This document shows, one piece after another, positions 59,512 through 64,000 of a DNA stretch of 64,000 nucleotides (position 1 is its first letter; each line of letters starts with the position of its first letter). The stretch is from Christensenella sp. UBA4626 (lineage in GTDB: Bacteria > Bacillota > Clostridia > Christensenellales > UBA1242). Below the pieces are notes generated by a model. It had not been told where the DNA came from and did no database searches. It saw only the letters and a list, made by a program, of their open reading frames with translations. Where the stretch lies: the NCBI GenBank assembly GCA_002406115.1, contig DHNC01000014.1:5404-69403 (forward strand), written 5' to 3'. Made by a program: the position numbers and the translations under genes.

Positions 59512-59845
59512 AAACAAAAAAACTCCATACACCCAAAATAAACGGGGCCCCCGACAAAGCCAAACACAGTGGGTTTGTTGGGGAACGAAAAAGCCAAGTA
59601 ACAGTGCGACATTTTGTGTTTTTTCAACAAAAAACACAAGTCGCTAAAACTTGTGCTTCAAAAAAATAGGGCTCCCACAAAGGCTAGCAAAGCGCCTTTG
59701 AAGGGAATGAGGAACAACCACGTCACAATTGTCGCTATTGCTAATTTGCTGTTCGCAAACATAAGCCTTTTGCTCCATTGTTCCTTTACCCTCAAAAATC
59801 AATGCTTTTTGTGGGTACCCTATAATCAGCGGTTGTTTTTTCAAC
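59512..59845. repeat. Repeat-rich intergenic region with several hairpins
   Basis: No gene is supported here. CCCCGACAAAGCC pairs with GGGTTTGTTGGGG (about 59554-59585), CAAAGGC with GCCTTTG (about 59677-59700), and TGTGTTTTTT-CAAC-AAAAAACACA (59615-59638) is a perfect hairpin. A second hairpin GGTTGTTTTTT-CAAC-AAAAAACAACC lies at 59831-59856 and shares the TTTTTTCAACAAAAAA core. Confidence 0.6.
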
Positions 59846-59874
59846 AAAAAACAACCCGACCAAAAGGCCGAGTT
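59846..59874 (-). terminator. tRNA-Asn terminator
   Basis: On the minus strand AACTCGGCC pairs with GGTCGGGTT around TTTT and is followed by GTTTTTT. Confidence 0.65.
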
Positions 59875-59881
59875 GTGACGA

Positions 59882-59957
<76 letters not shown>

Positions 59958-60069
59958 TATATTGTTGACTGCCGTGCATTTTGCTACGACAATGCCCTTA
60001 TTATATCATCAAATATAAGGGTTGTCAACAATTTTTTTAACAAAATTTAATTTTTTGCTCATTTATATT

Positions 60070-62292
60070 TCAAGCATATTTAACTGCAATTTGATTGAAA
60101 ATCCCATAGCGATCCAACATATAAAGGTAATTCATTTTTGTGAGGACTTTTGAAGATTCCATTTTGAACTTTTGCAAAATGTCGTCTGTCACAAAACTAT
60201 TTTGATTTACAAATGTGGAAAGGTTTTCTGTTGAAATTTCTTGGCTAAAAATGCCGCCGGTGTTTGAATAGTACACCACCATATCCTTTGTTGTGCCGTT
60301 GATGTCGTAAATGATGTCGGCAGGTCTAAATAACGAGTGCCCCACATAAAGATTTTCGTTGAAATTTATGCCAAGCAAGTCAAGGATAGTTGGGATGATG
60401 TCGTATGCCGAGCAAAAACGGTCATTCCATGTCAACTTTGTTGTCAATTCTTCGTTAAGACTTTTGATGCCCGGAGAAGAAAGTATCATAGGAATTTGAT
60501 GAAGTTCTGTGCAATAGATATCGTCAGTTGAAATGCCTTTAAACCTATTTGAAAGGTTCAAATAATAGGTGTAGTGGTCGGCATAAAGCAGCATTGTGGT
60601 GTTGTCGTACAAAGATTTGCCGTCTGCGTATGTTTTTGTCTTTAACTCTTCCACGATTTTGCCAATTGCCTCATCCAAGCCACAAACGCCGCACTGATAA
60701 TATGTCAACTCACTAACCAAACTTGGGTCAGTTTCTTGATAATTGTTGATGACATTTTGATACCAAGTTGTGTAACTTGCCTCGTCCTCTTGTTTGTTCA
60801 AAACATAGCGACCATTTTCATCCAAAGAGCAATCGTCTGCACCGTATTTGACATATTCCATATATTTTAAAACATCGCCGTCGTAAACATTGTTTTCCGG
60901 CACATATGCACCATGTGAGGAAACATTTAAATAGAAAGTGTAAAAAGGTTTTTCTTGATAATTTTCTGGCACAATATAGTTCATAGCGTTGGTCACAAAC
61001 TCACCTTCTGGTGCCCAGTGGTCCCATTTTAAATTGTCGCCAGTGTAAATTTGATTGCCCTCGCTATCCACCAAACTTTCCTTGCCGATAACTTTTTCAA
61101 AACCCATGTTGCCGTGAGTTATATTGCGGTCATAGAAAGTTGAGCGGTTTGAATGGACGTAAGTTGTTGTGTATCCTTTTGATTTCAAAATGTTTGGCAA
61201 CGAAAAGCCCAAAGCATTGGAATTTTTATCAAAATCCTTGCCCGCATAACTCAAAACATTTATTCCGTTTGGATAACTGCCCATTATGCCAATGCCTTCG
61301 CTAATGTTAGTTTTTGCTTTGCCAAAAAATTTGGATGCGACAATGCTATCGTCGTTTTGGTCGGCTTCGTCGCCATAGATGAGTGCGTAAACATTTGGCG
61401 TGAGTTCGTTGGAAAGATTTTGAATAGTTTTGTCATAATTTCCGTCGCCAAAAGCAAACCATTCCAGCGACTCCATCATGATGCAAATCACATTTTTGCC
61501 TGTGTCAACGCCATGCACGGATTTGTCTGTGCCATTCAATGTGCTGCCAGTGTACATATTGCCAGAATTAAAATAGTCAAGGGCAATTTGCTTGTTGATT
61601 TCGTCCGAATTTGTGGTGTATTTTGCACCGATTTCATTCAAAAGCATATTTACAAAATAGCCGTAAGAGCCAAATTTGGCATAACTGTTGCGTTTTAAAA
61701 AATTTGTATTCATCAAAAACGCATCGCTGTTGACGTAGTTTATAGAAGACATGCTGTCTTTATACGATTGGATTTGATGACGATAAGTGTAATAATTTGT
61801 GATTGAAAAGCATTGAGCCAGCACAATCATAACCACACATAAAATTGAAAAGTGTTGTTTGATGCTAATTTTGTTTTTCTTTGCCAGCCACAAGAACACC
61901 CCACCAACCGCAAGCAATGCAGCAAAAAGTGCAAGCAACTCAAATATAACATTCCAATAAACAAAGCCACTGGTTGCAGCCTCGGTTGCCTCCACCAAAG
62001 CGGAAAGCATATCCAGAGTGAACATATCGCCATAGATTGTGTAAAGTGTGTAATTTGTGTAAATCAAAATGCCTTGAAGCAGCAAAACCAAAGTTGCCAA
62101 AACAAATTGTGCAGTGTAGTTTGGCGTTGCAAATATCAGCATTCCGATAAACACAATGATTGAGAAATTGTATAAAAAATATTCTGGCATAAAGCCCAAA
62201 TCAAGCACAGCAAAAGAAAATGCTTCCAGCACCAAAGCGCCAAGCACATAGTATGCAAACATTAAAAATTTACTAAAACCTGTTTTAATCAT
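60070..62292 (-). CDS. LTA synthase family membrane sulfatase-fold protein
   Basis: The 740-aa protein has about five N-terminal membrane helices (residues 1-175), then an extracellular alkaline-phosphatase-like domain. Key motifs are NVICIMMESLEWFAF near residue 270 (in place of the usual MESF with catalytic Thr region), SEGIGIMGSYPNG near 330, and LLYADHYTYYL near 570. Canonical LtaS uses a threonine nucleophile in a PTxxS context; here the ISEGIGIMGSYP segment offers serine rather than a clear threonine. Such enzymes transfer glycerol phosphate or similar groups to cell-wall polymers. The ATG lies 8 nt after a -10 box without a ribosome binding site. Confidence 0.85.
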   Translation of the reverse strand: MIKTGFSKFLMFAYYVLGALVLEAFSFAVLDLGFMPEYFLYNFSIIVFIGMLIFATPNYTAQFVLATLVLLLQGILIYTNYTLYTIYGDMFTLDMLSALVEATEAATSGFVYWNVIFELLALFAALLAVGGVFLWLAKKNKISIKQHFSILCVVMIVLAQCFSITNYYTYRHQIQSYKDSMSSINYVNSDAFLMNTNFLKRNSYAKFGSYGYFVNMLLNEIGAKYTTNSDEINKQIALDYFNSGNMYTGSTLNGTDKSVHGVDTGKNVICIMMESLEWFAFGDGNYDKTIQNLSNELTPNVYALIYGDEADQNDDSIVASKFFGKAKTNISEGIGIMGSYPNGINVLSYAGKDFDKNSNALGFSLPNILKSKGYTTTYVHSNRSTFYDRNITHGNMGFEKVIGKESLVDSEGNQIYTGDNLKWDHWAPEGEFVTNAMNYIVPENYQEKPFYTFYLNVSSHGAYVPENNVYDGDVLKYMEYVKYGADDCSLDENGRYVLNKQEDEASYTTWYQNVINNYQETDPSLVSELTYYQCGVCGLDEAIGKIVEELKTKTYADGKSLYDNTTMLLYADHYTYYLNLSNRFKGISTDDIYCTELHQIPMILSSPGIKSLNEELTTKLTWNDRFCSAYDIIPTILDLLGINFNENLYVGHSLFRPADIIYDINGTTKDMVVYYSNTGGIFSQEISTENLSTFVNQNSFVTDDILQKFKMESSKVLTKMNYLYMLDRYGIFNQIAVKYA

Positions 62293-62299
62293 TGATAGT

Positions 62300-62373
62300 A
62301 TTTTAGTTTAACAAAAGTTTTAAGTCAAGTTAAAATGCAAATTGTTGCTAAATTTAAAACTCTGTGATACAAT
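62300..62373. promoter_or_regulatory. Divergent leaderless promoters of the LTA-synthase-like and SPFH genes
   Basis: Minus strand: TTGACT (62323-62328), 17 bp, TAAAAT (62300-62305), then the ATG at 62292. Plus strand: TTGCTA (62345-62350), 17 bp, TACAAT (62368-62373), then the ATG at 62380. Both start codons are at the expected transcription start and neither has a ribosome binding site. Confidence 0.7.
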
Positions 62374-62379
62374 ATAGGT

Positions 62380-63279
62380 ATGTGTAAATGGTTTAAAAAT
62401 CTGTTAAATCCAAACAAACTTCTTCCAAAAGATGTCGAAACTGGACTGATGACCTCGATGTATTATTCCGTCAAGTTGGGGGAAAAACTTTTTGTGCCAG
62501 AAAATTGCGTGTGCTTTTTGTCGTATAGGGACAAAATTTATTGTCAATTTGTTGCCGGGAGTTACACTTTGGACGAAAAAGTTTTGGCAAATCTGCTTTC
62601 AAAGCAATTTAGGAACAAGGATAAAATCAAAAAAGTTAAATTTGACCTTTTCTTTGTAAATTTGACCGAATTTAGATATTCCACAAGGCAAGTTGAAGAT
62701 ATTCCTGTGGATAAAAAACTTTCCAAGGTGGAAATCAAAACAAATTTTGCTTGCAAAGTTGTTGATGCGGACAAATTTCAATCCAACGCTTTGAGGTTTT
62801 ATGCCCTAATCCGCCCTATTGACGCCGAACATTTTGTTAAAGAGTTTGTGGAAGAAAATATAAATAGATTTTATTTAAAACGTGAGTTGACTGCGAACAT
62901 TGACAATGTTTTTGAAAGCAAATCTTTGATTGAATATTTAAACAAAAAAGCGGAAAAAATCGGGCTGAATATCATTGATTTAGGCATGACTTTGTGGGTT
63001 AAAACAAAAGGCAGAACCACACCAAAACAGGATGCACCGTCATTTTTTGAAAATTCTTCCAGCAAAACTGAAACCGACAGCCAAAGTCCAACAAATACTG
63101 AGGTGGAAAATGTTGCAAATTCAATGCCAAAAAGCATTGACAACAGCAAACAAGAAGCATATAATTTAAACGATACAGATGCTGAACACGCTGTTGGCAA
63201 ACAAGAAGTTTGTCCGATATGCAAAAGCAAACGTATTGCAAATTCAATATTTTGCCACAAATGTGGTTACAAATTTTAA
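62380..63279 (+). CDS. SPFH-like protein with C-terminal zinc ribbon
   Basis: The 299-aa protein has a region of about 205 residues resembling SPFH/virion-core-like proteins (LGEKLFVPENCVCFLSYRDKIYCQFVAGSYTLD, then VEIKTNFACKVVDADKFQSNALRF and KKAEKIGLNIIDLGMTLWV). A low-complexity linker rich in Ser, Thr, Asn and Gln follows, and a zinc ribbon ends the protein (CPICKSKRIANSIFCHKCGYKF). Similar SPFH plus zinc-ribbon proteins are widespread in Bacillota and lack a firm function. Its mRNA is probably leaderless. It is followed 19 bp later by the DUF1858 gene. Confidence 0.72.
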   Translation: MCKWFKNLLNPNKLLPKDVETGLMTSMYYSVKLGEKLFVPENCVCFLSYRDKIYCQFVAGSYTLDEKVLANLLSKQFRNKDKIKKVKFDLFFVNLTEFRYSTRQVEDIPVDKKLSKVEIKTNFACKVVDADKFQSNALRFYALIRPIDAEHFVKEFVEENINRFYLKRELTANIDNVFESKSLIEYLNKKAEKIGLNIIDLGMTLWVKTKGRTTPKQDAPSFFENSSSKTETDSQSPTNTEVENVANSMPKSIDNSKQEAYNLNDTDAEHAVGKQEVCPICKSKRIANSIFCHKCGYKF

Positions 63280-63298
63280 ATAATTTTAGGAGATATAT

Positions 63299-63490
63299 AT
63301 GAAATTCAAAAAGTCAGATATAATTGCAACCGTGCTTGAAAAACACCCACAAGGTGAAGAAATTTTGACAAAGTTTGGTTTCCATTGCTTGTACTGCCCT
63401 TGCAGCCAAATGGAAACACTTGAAGAAGCCTGCGAAGTGCATGAAATTGATGTTAAAGAACTTCTTAAAGCATTAAACGCAAAAGAATAA
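63299..63490 (+). CDS. DUF1858 domain protein
   Basis: The 63-aa protein is a single DUF1858 domain: FKKSDIIATVLEKHPQGEEILTKFGFHCLYCPCSQMETLEEACEVHEID. The conserved H-C-x2-C-x-C part is present and may bind a metal or Fe-S cluster. Such proteins are common in anaerobes next to hybrid-cluster or redox genes. TTAGGAGATATAT is its ribosome binding site. It is probably co-transcribed with the SPFH gene. Confidence 0.9.
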   Translation: MKFKKSDIIATVLEKHPQGEEILTKFGFHCLYCPCSQMETLEEACEVHEIDVKELLKALNAKE

Positions 63491-63540
63491 TTAAGCTCAT
63501 TTCACTTTGTTTTCAAGTTTAATTTATCGTTAAGCACAAA

Positions 63541-63569
63541 AAAAATCTAGCCAAGGGCTAGACATTTTG
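63541..63569 (+). terminator. Terminator after the DUF1858 gene
   Basis: TCTAGCC-AAG-GGCTAGA with A and T runs around it. The T tract on the plus strand is short. Confidence 0.5.
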
Positions 63570-63585
63570 AAACTAGCAGAATAAA

Positions 63586-63625
63586 AGAAAAAGAATCTAA
63601 CAAATTTGAGTTAGGTTCTTTTTTA
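63586..63625. terminator. Bidirectional terminator before the BRO-type gene end
   Basis: AAAAAGAATCTAAC pairs with GTTAGGTTCTTTTT, 28 bp past the stop of the minus-strand gene. Confidence 0.65.
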
Positions 63626-63652
63626 TATTAGAAAGAAATTTATTTAATATAT

Positions 63653-64000
63653 TTAATCATTGTTATTTTTATCATCTAACAATTTTTTATCATTTGCATT
63701 TGCTGGAGAAATAATTTTTCTTCCCATTTCTTTTTCGTATCTCTCTCTTGTTTCTCCAGCAAACTTTCCACCACGTTTTGCGATATCTTTATTTTCTTTG
63801 AATGTAACAGGCTTTTCCTTTTGTGATAATTCTGTTGTGGTTACTTCTGCAAGCATATTAAGGACAAGTTCAATATTTGTCATATTATCTCGTAAATTTT
63901 CTTTTTTTAAGCCTTTATATTTTTTGTATTCTTGAACAGACAAACCACTCCATGCTTTCGTCATTTCATTGGTTAAAATTGCATAATCTTTTTCTTGTGT
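63653..64000 (-). CDS. BRO/DinD-like protein, C-terminal part cut by the window edge
   Basis: The frame is open to the right edge and reads TQEKDYAILTNEMTKAWSGLSVQEYKKYKGLKKENLRDNMTNIELVLNMLAEVTTTELS, then KRGGKFAGETRERYEKEMGRKIISPANA. This is the conserved C-terminal domain found after BRO-N in DinD-like and phage antirepressor-type proteins. The visible ATG at 63964 is internal because similarity extends upstream of it. DinD is a DNA-damage-inducible protein that inhibits RecA filaments in Escherichia coli; the role in this lineage is not known. Confidence 0.8.
   Translation of the reverse strand, partial: TQEKDYAILTNEMTKAWSGLSVQEYKKYKGLKKENLRDNMTNIELVLNMLAEVTTTELSQKEKPVTFKENKDIAKRGGKFAGETRERYEKEMGRKIISPANANDKKLLDDKNNND

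Overview
The window reads as chromosomal DNA of an anaerobic, low-GC Bacillota, most likely a Clostridia-type gut lineage. The markers are AddAB rather than RecBCD, Mini-III RNase next to rlmB and a SigH-like sigma factor, an extended L27 with its Prp protease, a SpoIVFB-type protease beside minD, a large Gram-positive SRP RNA, an LTA-synthase-like sulfatase, and a single-chain pyruvate:ferredoxin oxidoreductase. No taxonomic search was possible. Intergenic DNA is very AT-rich.

Layout. 0-2.2 kb: start of a BRO/DinD-type gene running off the left edge, an AAA/DUF4143 ATPase, and a decayed tRNA-Ile attachment site. 2.2-7.8 kb: a MATE-kinase fusion behind a leader hairpin, then a MerR-controlled operon (flavodoxin, Dxs-like enzyme, carboxymuconolactone decarboxylase-cupin). 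8-13.7 kb: ogt, a lipoprotein, iscR-iscS-iscU with two Rrf2-type operators, plsC, GT8. 14-20.5 kb: SHOCT membrane protein, secA, Ig/InlB lipoprotein, XRE regulator. 20.5-24.6 kb: operon mrnC-rlmB-sigma-dnaX-ybaB-recR. 24.8-32.5 kb: small proteins and addBA, with a tandem hairpin array after addA. 32.8-40.5 kb: tRNA-Ser, CAT-like acetyltransferase, asd-dapA and dapB-lysC (lysC without ACT domains), XRE membrane protein, small exporter, an unknown membrane protein ending in a second hairpin array. 40.5-49.3 kb: rplU-prp-rpmA, then a repeat-flanked surface-protein gene inserted before spoIVFB, a MinE-like gene, minD, an MreB-like gene and a Ppx/GppA-like gene. 49.7-56.7 kb: RluA, a methyltransferase, an HEPN-like/CBS protein, SRP RNA, an orphan small gene, PFOR. 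57-64 kb: truA, hydrolase, PD-(D/E)XK protein, tRNA-Asn, LTA synthase, SPFH/zinc-ribbon protein, DUF1858 and the tail of a second BRO/DinD gene.

Most interesting signals: (i) seven genes whose start codon lies 7-8 nt after a good -10 box with no ribosome binding site, implying frequent leaderless mRNAs; (ii) a second copy of the last 20 codons of minD that differs from the first only at synonymous positions; (iii) a min locus with MinD and a MinE-like protein, no MinC, and two upstream actin-fold proteins with altered nucleotide-binding loops; (iv) a Dxs paralogue that has lost both substrate-phosphate arginines and sits in a redox operon under a 19-bp-spacer MerR promoter; (v) a MATE transporter fused to a cytidylate-kinase-like domain behind a terminator-like leader hairpin; (vi) tandem hairpin arrays built on gene ends; (vii) a repeat-flanked surface-protein cassette interrupting the widely conserved spoIVFB-rplU order.
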